Notes: generated from the sequence alone by a model not told the origin. Positions 23,551 to 32,179 are shown, counted from the first letter of the stretch. The stretch: 64,000 nt of DNA from Pseudomonas bohemica (GCF_002934685.1 NZ_NKHL01000098.1:21490-85489); one strand, 5' to 3'. A program made the numbers and translations.

Positions 23551-25299
23551 ATGAAAGCTAAAGTCTCGCCACCTGCTACACCGAACCGAACAGGTTGGGC
23601 GCACCTGGGCTGGGCCTACCTGTTTTTTTGGTATTTCTCGGGGGTCACACAGCTTCTCATCATTCGAGCCGGCGTTGCAGGCTGGAAGGGGATGATCCAG
23701 GCGTCGATGGTCACGCTACTGTGGCTGGTTCCCCTGATCCTGTTTCCGGCCCGTGCGAGGATCCTGTCGGGTGTAATCGGTCTTGTTCTCTGGGCGTCCT
23801 CATTGACGGGGCTGGGTTATTTCCTGATCTACGGGCAGGAGTTTTCTCAAAGCGTGATTTTCATCATGTTCGACTCGAACATGCAGGAGTCGACCGAGTA
23901 CCTGGGGCATTATTTTTCCTGGTCGATCGTGGCAGCGATCGTTGCGTACAGCTTGGGCGGCCTGCTGTTGTGGACGCGGGTCAAGCCGGTGTATTTGCCC
24001 CGCAAGGCGCTTGTTACATGCTGCGTTCTGTTCATCGCTGTGGGTGTTGCCTTCAATGCGATCAATCAATACCGCAAGCGTGCGACCATTCAGCTGGCTG
24101 CGGCAAAATTCGAAGAAAACATCGAAGCAGCGGCTCTTTGGCAGATGGTGGTCGGCTATCACCAGTATCGTCAGCAACTCGCCGAAATGTCGAAGATGAT
24201 GGCGACCCAGGCGCAAATACCTCCGCTGAAAAACCTCACCGATGTCCATGCGGGACAGCGCTCCACACTGGTATTGGTTATTGGCGAATCAACGAACCGG
24301 GAGCGTATGAGTCTCTACGGTTACGATCGCCCAACGACGCCGAATCTGGATCAACTGCGTGGCCAGTTGCAGGTATTCAACCAAGTCGTAGCGCCGCGTC
24401 CCTACACGATCGAGACGCTCCAGCAACTGCTGACATTTGCAGACGAAGAGCATCCGGATCGCTACCTGAGTACCCCAACGTTGATCAGCGTGATGAAGCA
24501 GGCCGGTTACAAGACGTTCTGGATTACCAACCAGCAGACCATGACCAAGCGCAACACGATGCTGACGCTATTTTCCCAGCAGGCGGATGAGCAGACATAT
24601 CTGAACAATAACCGCGATCAGAACGAAACCAGTCAGTACGATGGGGATGTGCTCGATCCGTTCTCCAAAGTGCTGGAGGACGACGCGCCACGCAAACTGA
24701 TCGTGGTTCACCTGTTGGGCACGCACATGAGCTACAAGTATCGCTATCCGCCGACTTACGATTACTTCAAGGATCGTGTTGGTGTGCCAGCAAATGTCAC
24801 TGAAGGCCAGCTGGCTGTCTATAACAGCTACGACAACGCGGTGCGTTACAACGACTATGTCGTCTCTTCGCTGATCAAGCGTTTTAGCGACACGGATCCC
24901 AACGGTTTCCTGCTCTACCTTTCCGATCACGGCGAATCGGTATACGACCCAGTAGCACCGCAGGTGTTGGGGCGTAATGAGGCAGCGCCCACCCGGCCGA
25001 TGTACACGGTGCCCTTCATCGTTTGGAAGTCACCCAGCTGGAAAGCAGCACAGGGGACGACCCTTGAGCCAGCAGACTATCTGGCACGCCCCTACAGTAC
25101 ATCGCATTTCATTCACACCTGGACTGATCTGGCAGGGTTACGTTTTGATGAGTTCGAGCCAAATAGAAGCATCGCTAATGCAGGATATAAGCCTGAACCT
25201 CTGTTGATCGGCAATCCGCACAGTCCTGGCAGTCTGAGGGACTTCAGTCAGCTTCCTGCCACACCCGTGCAAAGCGTCGTTGCACAAGGCGTACAGTAG
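23551..25299 (+). CDS. Phosphoethanolamine-transferase-like (EptA/CptA superfamily) membrane enzyme
   Basis: 582 residues. Five N-terminal hydrophobic helices fall within the first 170 residues. A periplasmic alkaline-phosphatase-superfamily domain follows, with the nucleophile motif IGESTNRERMSLYGYDR around 244-260, a central HLLGTHMSY and a late LSDHGESVYD metal-binding segment. These match CptA-type transferases that move phosphoethanolamine from phosphatidylethanolamine to envelope glycolipids. It is the last gene of the rightward operon, 105 bases after the kinases, so the acceptor may be the exported sphingolipid head group. Lipid A or core sugar are alternatives. Confidence 0.8.
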   Translation: MKAKVSPPATPNRTGWAHLGWAYLFFWYFSGVTQLLIIRAGVAGWKGMIQASMVTLLWLVPLILFPARARILSGVIGLVLWASSLTGLGYFLIYGQEFSQSVIFIMFDSNMQESTEYLGHYFSWSIVAAIVAYSLGGLLLWTRVKPVYLPRKALVTCCVLFIAVGVAFNAINQYRKRATIQLAAAKFEENIEAAALWQMVVGYHQYRQQLAEMSKMMATQAQIPPLKNLTDVHAGQRSTLVLVIGESTNRERMSLYGYDRPTTPNLDQLRGQLQVFNQVVAPRPYTIETLQQLLTFADEEHPDRYLSTPTLISVMKQAGYKTFWITNQQTMTKRNTMLTLFSQQADEQTYLNNNRDQNETSQYDGDVLDPFSKVLEDDAPRKLIVVHLLGTHMSYKYRYPPTYDYFKDRVGVPANVTEGQLAVYNSYDNAVRYNDYVVSSLIKRFSDTDPNGFLLYLSDHGESVYDPVAPQVLGRNEAAPTRPMYTVPFIVWKSPSWKAAQGTTLEPADYLARPYSTSHFIHTWTDLAGLRFDEFEPNRSIANAGYKPEPLLIGNPHSPGSLRDFSQLPATPVQSVVAQGVQ

Positions 25300-25690
25300 G
25301 AGAGATGAGAGGTTCTCGGCACTGAATCTGACGGTAGAGAAGACAGCGCTGCTGTGGCGCAGTCACTCTTCTAAAAGCGTTTGCAGCATCCAGCATAGGA
25401 TGAGCAGAGTGCCGACTGCAGCAACAGGATTCTTCAGAGGGGGTCGCTGCGTCATCCCGCGAGCAGTCGCCCATAGTTCCTGGAAGCGCAGCCAGAGGGA
25501 TGAAGTGTCCAAGAGCGCAAGATGTCCTGAAGAAAAAAGCGGGCGCGATTGGAGCATTGTCAGGTTGCCCAGGGCACTAGCGGGAAAATCCATAACAAAA
25601 TAGGCCCTTTGAGGTAAAGAAACTCGGCGAATGCGGCTTAAACCGGTAACCTATGCGACTGTTTTTTTGTATTCCGCCGAGGTAACACCC
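25300..25690. other. 391-base intergenic region, right border of accessory block
   Basis: No clear terminator follows the rightward operon. The region holds one weak leftward reading frame (described separately) and the upstream region of the helicase gene. No integrase, tRNA or direct repeat marks the border. Confidence 0.4.
25363..25593 (-). CDS. Possible small single-pass membrane protein (uncertain)
   Basis: 76 codons reading leftward. The C-terminal part looks protein-like: a soluble stretch with SSLWLRFQELWATARGM, then a hydrophobic helix VAAVGTLLILCWML ending at LLEE. There is no good ribosome site before either Met. It would be divergent from the helicase. It may be a real small protein or chance. 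Confidence 0.3.
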   Translation of the reverse strand: MDFPASALGNLTMLQSRPLFSSGHLALLDTSSLWLRFQELWATARGMTQRPPLKNPVAAVGTLLILCWMLQTLLEE

Positions 25691-27034
25691 GTGTTCTCCC
25701 AATTCGCCCTGCACGAACGCCTGCTCAAAGCCGTGGCCGAACTCAATTTCGTCGAGCCTACGCCTGTGCAAACAGCGGCCATTCCGCTGGCGCTGGAAGG
25801 ACGCGATCTGCGGGTGACGGCGCAAACCGGCAGTGGCAAGACCGCCGCTTTCGTACTCCCGATGCTCAATCGCCTGATCGGCCCGGCCAAGGTTCGTGTC
25901 GATATTCGTGCGCTGATCCTGCTGCCGACCCGCGAGCTGGCGCAGCAGACCCTCAAGGAAGTCGAGCGCTTTTCCCAGTTCACTTTCATCAAGGCCGGCC
26001 TGATCACTGGCGGCGAGGACTTCAAGGTTCAAGCCGCCATGCTGCGCAAGGTGCCGGATATCCTGATCGGCACGCCGGGTCGTCTGCTGGAGCAGCTGAA
26101 CGCCGGCAACCTGGACCTCAAGCACGTTGAACTGCTGGTGCTCGACGAAGCCGACCGCATGTTGGACATGGGCTTTGCCGAAGACGTCGAGCGTCTGGCC
26201 AACGAGTGCGCCAATCGTCAGCAGACCATGCTGTTCTCTGCGACCACCGGTGGTTCGGGCTTGCGCGAGATGATCGGCAAAGTGCTGAAAGACCCGCAGC
26301 ACCTGCAGGTCAACAGCGTCAGCGAGCTGGCCGAAGGCACGCGTCAGCAGATCATCACTGCCGACCACAACGTGCATAAGGAGCAGGTCCTGCATTGGCT
26401 GCTGGCCAACGAAACCTACAAGAAAGCCATTATCTTCACCAACACCCGCGCCATGGCCGACCGTATCTATGGCCGTCTGGTGGCGCTGGAATACAAGACG
26501 TTCGTGCTGCATGGCGAGAAGGATCAGAAGGATCGCAAGCTGGCGATCGATCGTTTGAAGCAGGGCGGGGTGAAAATTCTGGTGGCGACCGATGTCGCGG
26601 CTCGCGGTCTTGACGTTGATGGCCTGGACATGGTCATCAACTTCGACATGCCACGCACCGGCGACGATTACGTCCACCGCATCGGTCGCACTGGCCGTGC
26701 CGGCGCCGAGGGCTTGGCGATCTCGCTGATCACCCACGGCGACTGGAACCTGATGTCGAGCATCGAGCGTTACCTGAAGCAGAAGTTCGAACGCCGCACC
26801 ATCAAGGAAGTGAAGGGCACCTATACCGGGCCGAAGAAGGTCAAGGCCTCGGGCAAGGCGGTTGGCGTGAAGAAGAAAAAGTCCGACGCCAAGGGTGTCG
26901 ACAAGAAGAAAACCGCCGCCAAAGGCCCGACCAAGCGCAAGACGGTGAACCGTCCGAAGGCTGAGTCGCTGGTGAGCCAGGATGGTTTGGCGCCGCTGAA
27001 GAAGCGCGTTACTCGGCCTCCAGTCTCTGAGTAG
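25691..27034 (+). CDS. DEAD-box ATP-dependent RNA helicase
   Basis: 447 residues from the GTG at 25691, which has GAGG about nine bases upstream and gives the usual Pseudomonas N-terminus MFSQFALHERLL. Motifs in order: Q-motif region FVEPTPVQTAAIP, AQTGSGKT, LPTRELAQQ, GTPGRLLEQ, VLDEADRMLDMGF (DEAD), SATTGGS (usually SAT followed by a variable residue), and HRIGRTGRAG. A lysine-rich tail of about 70 residues likely binds RNA nonspecifically. Family roles are ribosome assembly, cold adaptation and RNA decay. It sits outside the sphingolipid operon and looks like core genome. Confidence 0.92.
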   Translation: MFSQFALHERLLKAVAELNFVEPTPVQTAAIPLALEGRDLRVTAQTGSGKTAAFVLPMLNRLIGPAKVRVDIRALILLPTRELAQQTLKEVERFSQFTFIKAGLITGGEDFKVQAAMLRKVPDILIGTPGRLLEQLNAGNLDLKHVELLVLDEADRMLDMGFAEDVERLANECANRQQTMLFSATTGGSGLREMIGKVLKDPQHLQVNSVSELAEGTRQQIITADHNVHKEQVLHWLLANETYKKAIIFTNTRAMADRIYGRLVALEYKTFVLHGEKDQKDRKLAIDRLKQGGVKILVATDVAARGLDVDGLDMVINFDMPRTGDDYVHRIGRTGRAGAEGLAISLITHGDWNLMSSIERYLKQKFERRTIKEVKGTYTGPKKVKASGKAVGVKKKKSDAKGVDKKKTAAKGPTKRKTVNRPKAESLVSQDGLAPLKKRVTRPPVSE

Positions 27035-27045
27035 ACAGCAATCTT

Positions 27046-27125
27046 TGGAGGAGCGCGCTTGAGGTCCGTCAGGTCAATATTTCGCAACTGACAGAATGCA
27101 ATCGCGGGCCAGCGCGCTCCTACAT
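27046..27125. repeat. REP-type inverted pair
   Basis: GGAGGAGCGCGCTT on the left and GCGGGCCAGCGCGCTCCTAC on the right are inverted arms of the Pseudomonas REP consensus, placed between convergent genes. Confidence 0.7.
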
Positions 27126-27137
27126 AGCTACATCCGG

Positions 27138-27413
27138 TTACTCCTGCGCATTCTTCGCCGCCTCATCCATCTCCTTCATACGCTGATCGATCAACTGGCA
27201 TTTGTCGGGCACGTCCTTGGCAGCCGTTTCCAGCTGCATGTCTTTTATCTCCTGATTCAATTCCTTGGCCTTGGCCGGATTCTGCTGCGTCAGCTTTTGC
27301 ACTTCCTGGGCGAGCTGCTCGCGTTTGGCTTCGGCCTCTTCGGGCGTGCAACCCCAGGCGGACATAGCGGCGAGCAGCGTCAGCGCGGCAGTGATGCTCA
27401 TCAGGGTTTTCAT
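27138..27413 (-). CDS. Small exported protein, conserved in Pseudomonas, coiled-coil
   Basis: 91 residues from the ATG at 27413 with GAGG five bases upstream. The signal peptide runs MKTLMS to about AMSAWG. The mature part is almost wholly helical and charged (EAEAKREQLAQEVQKLTQQ and following) with two cysteines, one just after the signal (GCTPEE) and one in DKCQLID. The first cysteine could be a lipobox-like site, but the preceding SAWG is a poor match. Function is unknown. Confidence 0.75.
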   Translation of the reverse strand: MKTLMSITAALTLLAAMSAWGCTPEEAEAKREQLAQEVQKLTQQNPAKAKELNQEIKDMQLETAAKDVPDKCQLIDQRMKEMDEAAKNAQE

Positions 27414-27606
27414 GGTTGCCTCTGTTTTCATTTGCGGGCTTGTTGAAATGGAGGGGCAGGTGTCGGCAAAAGTTCAGCATTCGACCACTGGGCCAGCGGG
27501 CTGAACGGCTAACGGCGCGGCCGGTCACACCTGATGAGCACCAGGCCCGACGACCGGACGTCGCGGGTTGCAATCCCCACTTCGCCCCGCTGCTGGAGGT
27601 AGGAAT

Positions 27607-28014
27607 ATGTCGAACAAATATGATTGGGACCTGATCGAGCGTCTGCTACACGAAGTACAGAACGGCGCCGATAAAACGTTCGCCCCACGTAAATACGCCG
27701 AAGAACATGCGGCGACCAAAGCACAGGCCGGAGAAAGCGTCGAAAGTCTGGATGCGCTGAAAATGAGTGCGGCCGATCTGGAAGCGCTGCTGCTCAAACG
27801 CGGCTTCATCGAGTCGCGGCCGGAAGAAGAAGGCGGCAATGGCGAGAATTTCATTCTGACCCCGCGCGGGTCGAGCCTGCTGGCGATGATCGACAGCAGC
27901 ATTCCTGGTAATGCTCCGCCGCGTCAGGTGCTGGACGATCAGACCGATGCGCTGGATCCGAATACCTTCGATACGGTGTCGTCCAAGGCGCAGGTGGCTC
28001 CAGGCGCCATCTGA
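27607..28014 (+). CDS. Conserved hypothetical protein, possible DUF2513-like winged helix
   Basis: 135 residues, start ATG 27607 after GGTAGGAAT. The N-terminal segment DWDLIERLLHEVQNG followed by a helix-rich core and an FILTPRGSSLLAMID strand-helix resembles small winged-helix proteins that begin with a 'DLIRxIL' helix. The C-terminus is polar and probably disordered. It is cytoplasmic, with no operon partners. DNA binding is inference. Confidence 0.65.
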   Translation: MSNKYDWDLIERLLHEVQNGADKTFAPRKYAEEHAATKAQAGESVESLDALKMSAADLEALLLKRGFIESRPEEEGGNGENFILTPRGSSLLAMIDSSIPGNAPPRQVLDDQTDALDPNTFDTVSSKAQVAPGAI

Positions 28015-28033
28015 TCCCGGTGTCATTTGAATG

Positions 28034-28118
28034 GTAGGAGCGCGCCCGCGAAGGCGGTTGATCAAACACATTCATATCAACCGATCTGCCGCATTCGCGG
28101 GCAAGCGCGCTCTTACAA
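28034..28118. repeat. REP-type inverted pair
   Basis: GTAGGAGCGCGCCCGCGAA and TTCGCGGGCAAGCGCGCTCTTAC are inverted REP arms about 45 bases apart, between convergent genes. Confidence 0.75.
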
Positions 28119-28152
28119 AGACGCGTGTTCCCGGCTGGCTTTCAACGGCGTT

Positions 28153-29025
28153 TCAAGGCGCCTTCTTTACCCCTTTCAGACAACTCAAGTTCGTAAAGTC
28201 CTGACGCACATCCGCGATCTTCTCCAACAATTTCTGCCGCTGCTCAAGCGAGCTCTGCGCCATCAAGTCAGTGATCAGCGAAATCGCCGCCTGTTCGGTA
28301 TGGTCGTACGCCTGGCGATATTCCGGGGTCCAGAAGGTCTGCCGGTCCTGTAGCAACTTCGTGATTTTCTGATCGAATTCCGGCGCCTGCCGCTGCTTGA
28401 CGGCGCTGAGCAACAGCGCCTGCCAGTGCGCGCGGTTGTCGATCCATAGACGGTTCTGTTCGCCCAGCGATGTCGACCATTGCATCACACGCTCTTTCTG
28501 TGTCGGACTGAGTTTGCCGATCCACGGGTTCAGGCGCTTTTCCATGCGTTGAGCGCGGTCCTTGATCTGCCGATCCAGTGGCTGGTCGACGAAATCCGAT
28601 TCGTGCTCGCTCATGTCCTTGGCAAACGCGGCTTGCATCTCCGCCACTTGCCGATCATCGAGCTGGCGTAGCAACTGGACCGCGGAGGGGGTGATTTCCC
28701 GGGAGATGGTGGCGATGGCCTGACGGGCTTCGGCGGTGCGCGCCTTGAGTTGGGTTTCATTGACCTGATTAGTTTCGACCATGCCCTGCAGCCGATCGAG
28801 CCAGCTCAAATAGCTGGGGATCTGCGTCGTGCAATGCCAGCTCAAATGCTCCTTGAGACGCTCATCCAGCCAATCCTTCTGCGAGGCGTTCATGTCCAGA
28901 TAGTCGCCGAGCGACCAGGGAATGATCAAATCCAGATGCCGGTAAGTCAGACCAATCTGGCTGCAACCTGTCAGCAACATCAGGCTCAGCCACAGTGAAG
29001 TGCAGGTCCTTAACACAATACCCAT
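28153..29025 (-). CDS. DUF6279-family lipoprotein
   Basis: 290 residues. A lipoprotein signal with lipobox LLTGC places the acylated Cys at residue 21. The mature protein is predominantly helical with YRHLDLIIPWSLGDYLDMNASQ at its start, typical of this Pseudomonas lipoprotein family. No Asp follows the Cys, so outer-membrane sorting is expected. The function of the family is unknown. It lies 63 bases downstream of the TorF-like porin gene in the same direction, so the two may be co-transcribed. Confidence 0.85.
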   Translation of the reverse strand: MGIVLRTCTSLWLSLMLLTGCSQIGLTYRHLDLIIPWSLGDYLDMNASQKDWLDERLKEHLSWHCTTQIPSYLSWLDRLQGMVETNQVNETQLKARTAEARQAIATISREITPSAVQLLRQLDDRQVAEMQAAFAKDMSEHESDFVDQPLDRQIKDRAQRMEKRLNPWIGKLSPTQKERVMQWSTSLGEQNRLWIDNRAHWQALLLSAVKQRQAPEFDQKITKLLQDRQTFWTPEYRQAYDHTEQAAISLITDLMAQSSLEQRQKLLEKIADVRQDFTNLSCLKGVKKAP

Positions 29026-29088
29026 GACAGCTCCTTGCCGGTTCGTCTCCCAGGTATAGAGCGAGCCAGGTCAAGGCGGTTCAGCCGA

Positions 29089-29841
29089 TCAGAAGAACGA
29101 GCGCACGATCTTCAGCGTCACGGCGCTTTCGCACTGGGTGTTGTGCCCGCTGTAGGCACTGCAATCGGCACCGGTAAGGCTCGAGCCGCTGTACATCAGG
29201 TTCATGTCCATGCCCAGCCACGGGCGCGAGATATTGAACGACCAGTCGTTGTAGGCGCTGACCACGCCGCCGCCGTCGATGACTGACGGTGTTTCGAGCT
29301 GGTGATTGCCGTATTGCATGCGCAGGTCCAGCCCCAGCGGAACGAGGCCACCGAGACCGCCCAGATCGAGAAACAACGTGCTGTCCTGACGTCCTGCGTC
29401 GGTGCTGACCGCTGTGCCGATGCGGCTGTCGAAGATGCGAAAACCGGCGTACAGCTCATGGCTGTCGATCTGATTGGTGTTGGGGTAGCTGTAGCGAATA
29501 ACCCCCAGCTCATAGCCCAGGGTCTTGTCGAACGGCTTCTTGAAGCCCAGGTAGGAATCGACTTCGAGCGAGGTGTCCGGCGCAAGCCCGGCGCTGGGCG
29601 ACCATTGCCCGAAATAGAAACCGCTCTCATGGGTAAGGTCCAGCCCGCCGTGGAAGTTGGTATCGCCACTGCTTGGCGTCACCAGGCCCTGGGCCATGGT
29701 ACGGCTCGGCGTGGTGCTGACCTTGAGACTGAAGTCCCCCAACTCCCGCTCCAGAACCTGAGCGCTGGCGGATTGGTACACGAGCATCGCGCCGATCAGC
29801 AGCGCGCCGGAACAGCGTGTAAAACAGCGAGCATTAGGCAT
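29089..29841 (-). CDS. TorF-family putative outer-membrane porin
   Basis: 250 residues with a signal peptide ending SASA. The mature protein is an amphipathic beta-strand series containing TMAQGLVTPSSGDTNFHGGLDL and GFYFGQWSPSAG, the family signature region. It ends in a terminal phenylalanine (KIVRSFF), as expected for a BAM-assembled barrel. Two cysteines near the C-terminus may pair. Substrate specificity is unknown. A perfect palindrome lies about 110 bases upstream of its start. Confidence 0.83.
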   Translation of the reverse strand: MPNARCFTRCSGALLIGAMLVYQSASAQVLERELGDFSLKVSTTPSRTMAQGLVTPSSGDTNFHGGLDLTHESGFYFGQWSPSAGLAPDTSLEVDSYLGFKKPFDKTLGYELGVIRYSYPNTNQIDSHELYAGFRIFDSRIGTAVSTDAGRQDSTLFLDLGGLGGLVPLGLDLRMQYGNHQLETPSVIDGGGVVSAYNDWSFNISRPWLGMDMNLMYSGSSLTGADCSAYSGHNTQCESAVTLKIVRSFF

Positions 29842-29953
29842 GCTTCACTCCTTTCAGATTCAGAGGAGTGGATCGAAGGTGTCATATCGAAATGCCAAAA
29901 GGCTCGATAGGAACCGCGAGCTAGAGCCTCGCAAGCATACCGGCGAATGCCGT

Positions 29954-29980
29954 CATGAATCGACCGCTGGTCGATTCATG
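29954..29980. promoter_or_regulatory. Perfect 12-base inverted repeat upstream of TorF-like gene
   Basis: Arms CATGAATCGACC and GGTCGATTCATG separated by three bases (GCT) form a 27-base perfect palindrome. There is no T-tract on either side, so an operator or processing hairpin is more likely than a terminator. Confidence 0.5.
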
Positions 29981-30002
29981 GCAGAAAAATTGAACTTCGC
30001 GA

Positions 30003-30488
30003 TCAGTTGTTCTGCGAAATCAACTTGTTGACGACAATCAGCGCTTGAGAAAACGACGGGTAGCCGCTCCGGGCGACGTCAAGTTCATCGTATTTGGCAC
30101 GGTATGCCCGGGCCTGTTCCTGATCCACCGGGCCCGACAATTGCGCGAGCAAAGCGATGGCCAGCGGGTATCTGTGATCGGCCGACTCCTGCAGCAGGTC
30201 GTGCACCCTGGAGCCTTCCGTATTCAGACGCAGCAACAGCACGGCTTGGTAGAACTGGGCCTCGCCGGTCTGATCATGTTGTGCGGCGCGGGTCAGCAAA
30301 GCGCTCGCCAGCTCATAGCTCTCCTGGCGACGCTCGTTGATGATCCATTTGGCTTGCAGCATGTCGTTCTGATAGAGCAGGTAATCGGTCCGACAGCTAC
30401 TGCCTGGTGTCGAGGTGTCGCAGCCGTGCGTCGCACAACCACCCAGGCCAAGGCAGAGCAGGGCGCCGAAAAACATCCATTTGTTCAT
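30003..30488 (-). CDS. Lipoprotein of unknown function (Sel1-like helical repeats possible)
   Basis: 161 residues. Lipobox LGGC gives the acylated Cys at residue 18. Two further cysteines lie close by (HGCDTS and SSCRTD). The rest is helical with TPR/Sel1-like spacing, for example SALLTRAAQHDQTGEAQFYQAVLLLR and then YPLAIALLAQLSG. It probably sits in the outer membrane and may mediate protein contacts. It is upstream of the TorF-like gene in the same direction, separated by a palindrome. Confidence 0.7.
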   Translation of the reverse strand: MNKWMFFGALLCLGLGGCATHGCDTSTPGSSCRTDYLLYQNDMLQAKWIINERRQESYELASALLTRAAQHDQTGEAQFYQAVLLLRLNTEGSRVHDLLQESADHRYPLAIALLAQLSGPVDQEQARAYRAKYDELDVARSGYPSFSQALIVVNKLISQNN

Positions 30489-30686
30489 ATCGGGTTTCCG
30501 CAGAGACGTCTGGTCATTCAGGGCATCGTCCGGTCTGTCGCGTGTCGCAGCCCATTCAGGACGAGCGGCTATGTCGAGACAGTAAAGCAGAGGTTTGCAG
30601 AAGCGGGCTTAATGAGTCAGGGAGCGATGGACCTGGCGCCTTGTGATCAAAGCGCCTGGGATGTCGACCGCGGAGGCGGGGAAAAA

Positions 30687-30866
30687 TTACTTTTTACCGA
30701 GGGAGATCTGTTTCGAGGCGCCAAAGGTCTGACCGCTTACGCCTTTGGCGATCTGCTGGATCTCGCCGCCGGATTTCAGGAAAGCTGCAATTTGTACGTT
30801 GATCGAATCGCTGGTCTCAACGGCTGGAGCTGGCTTGGCTTTCGAGTTGGATGCTTTTACGCGCAT
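30687..30866 (-). CDS. Small conserved Pseudomonas protein
   Basis: 59 residues starting MRVKASNSKAK and ending GASKQISLGKK. It is basic with a central helix-like DSINVQIAAFLKSGGEIQQI and a conserved-looking Gly-rich SGQTFG turn. No signal peptide or membrane segment. The pattern resembles a short protein found widely in Pseudomonas; function is unknown. The ribosome site is weak. Confidence 0.6.
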   Translation of the reverse strand: MRVKASNSKAKPAPAVETSDSINVQIAAFLKSGGEIQQIAKGVSGQTFGASKQISLGKK

Positions 30867-31266
30867 GGCTGCTATTAACCTATATAAAATTAATACGGCC
30901 GGCCATCTTATCGGAATTCGTGGGAAATTGCTTGGCAATCATCCGAGCGGTTCGCTAATTATCCATTCGACACCGCAGGCCGATTAATCCCTGCGACGCA
31001 AAGCCTTTCGCGCGGATATCGGCTAAATGCCTGTTTTAATTGCCAAGTCCCGCGCCGATTGTGGCGTAATTTCTTCAGGAATATCCTTCGGCGTCTCCCT
31101 GTTCACCTGACGAATGGCGCTGATGTCGCCTGCGTCTGGCAGGCTGCCATCGCCAAAAGCCTGATTTTCAAGGCTTGCACGCAAGCCACGCCACGCCTCC
31201 ACGCGCGACCGGCAATGAGCGCGCAAACTCGGGTAGAATGCCGCCCACGCAATGAGGGAATTGGAC
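30867..31266. other. 400-base intergenic region between divergent genes
   Basis: It holds the promoters of the small leftward gene and of the S1-type gene at 31267. One leftward frame of 81 codons (31023-31268) ends in a plausible NRETPKDIPEEITPQSA tail, but it would begin inside the ribosome site of cvfB and has no supporting features, so I do not call it. Confidence 0.4.
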
Positions 31267-32103
31267 ATGGCTTTAGTCGGGCGCTACAACAGTTTGCAAG
31301 TGGTGAAACACACTAACTTCGGTTTATATCTTGACGGCGCTCAGGACGGCGAAATATTGCTGCCCAATCGTTATATTCCCAAAGATATTCCCAGTGAAGA
31401 TGAAGACTGGTTGAACGTCTTTATTTATCTGGACAGCGATGACAAGTTAATCGCCACCACTGAAAAACCAAAAGTTCAGGTCGGTGAGTTCGCAAGTCTG
31501 AAAGTGGTCGAGGTCAACAGCATCGGCATCTTCCTGGATTGGGGGCTGCCCAAGGATTTGCTGCTGCCTTACTCCGAGGAAAAGCGTACGCTGAAGGCTG
31601 GCGACTACTGCGTGGTGCACGTCTATCTCGACAAGCACACTCGCCGCATCACCGCCACCACCCGGCTGGACCGCTACCTGGACAAGGTGCCGGCCAACTA
31701 TGCAGTGGGGCAGCAAGTCGACCTGCTGGTTGCCGAAGAAACCGCGATGGGATTCAAGGCGATCATCAACAACAAGCATTGGGGGCTGATTCATAAGAAC
31801 GAAGTCTTCAAGTTCCTGCGTTCGGGCAAACAGGAAAAAGGCTTTATCAAGGAAGTGCGCAGCGACGGCAATATCAGCCTGAGTCTGCAACCGGTGGGCG
31901 AGCAGCTGGCCAGCAGTCTCAATGCCAAGATCCTCGAGAAGTTGCGCCAGAACAACGGCGTGCTGCCGGTCAGCGACAAGAGCGACCCGGCGCTCATCAG
32001 CAACTTGTTCGGGGTCAGCAAGGGCAACTTCAAGAAGGCCATCGGCGCTCTGTACAAGCAGGGCCAGATCGTGATTCATGCCGATCGTATCGAACTGGCT
32101 TGA
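31267..32103 (+). CDS. cvfB: S1-like RNA-binding protein, CvfB/YitL family
   Basis: 278 residues from ATG 31267 with GAGG upstream. It has three tandem S1-type beta-barrels: the first with NFGLYLDGAQDGEILLP, the second with SIGIFLDWGLPKDLLLP and the third with MGFKAIINNKHWGLIH. A C-terminal winged helix follows (NLFGVSKGNFKKAIGALYKQGQI). This is the full CvfB layout. The protein binds RNA and influences expression of virulence or stress genes in other bacteria. Single gene, followed by a REP pair. Confidence 0.92.
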   Translation: MALVGRYNSLQVVKHTNFGLYLDGAQDGEILLPNRYIPKDIPSEDEDWLNVFIYLDSDDKLIATTEKPKVQVGEFASLKVVEVNSIGIFLDWGLPKDLLLPYSEEKRTLKAGDYCVVHVYLDKHTRRITATTRLDRYLDKVPANYAVGQQVDLLVAEETAMGFKAIINNKHWGLIHKNEVFKFLRSGKQEKGFIKEVRSDGNISLSLQPVGEQLASSLNAKILEKLRQNNGVLPVSDKSDPALISNLFGVSKGNFKKAIGALYKQGQIVIHADRIELA

Positions 32104-32179
32104 TGCGTACCGCACGCGCGTCTGATTGACCAGGAGGCAGCGTGCGTTTGCGTCAGATGTAGCGGTTGACGAATGCCTT

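Noticed and set aside
25577..26737. 386-codon open frame antisense to the DEAD-box helicase
   Set aside because: Antisense shadow of helicase codons, no domain.
31023..31268. Leftward 81-codon frame between the small gene and cvfB
   Set aside because: Starts inside the cvfB ribosome site, no ribosome site of its own, no recognisable domain.
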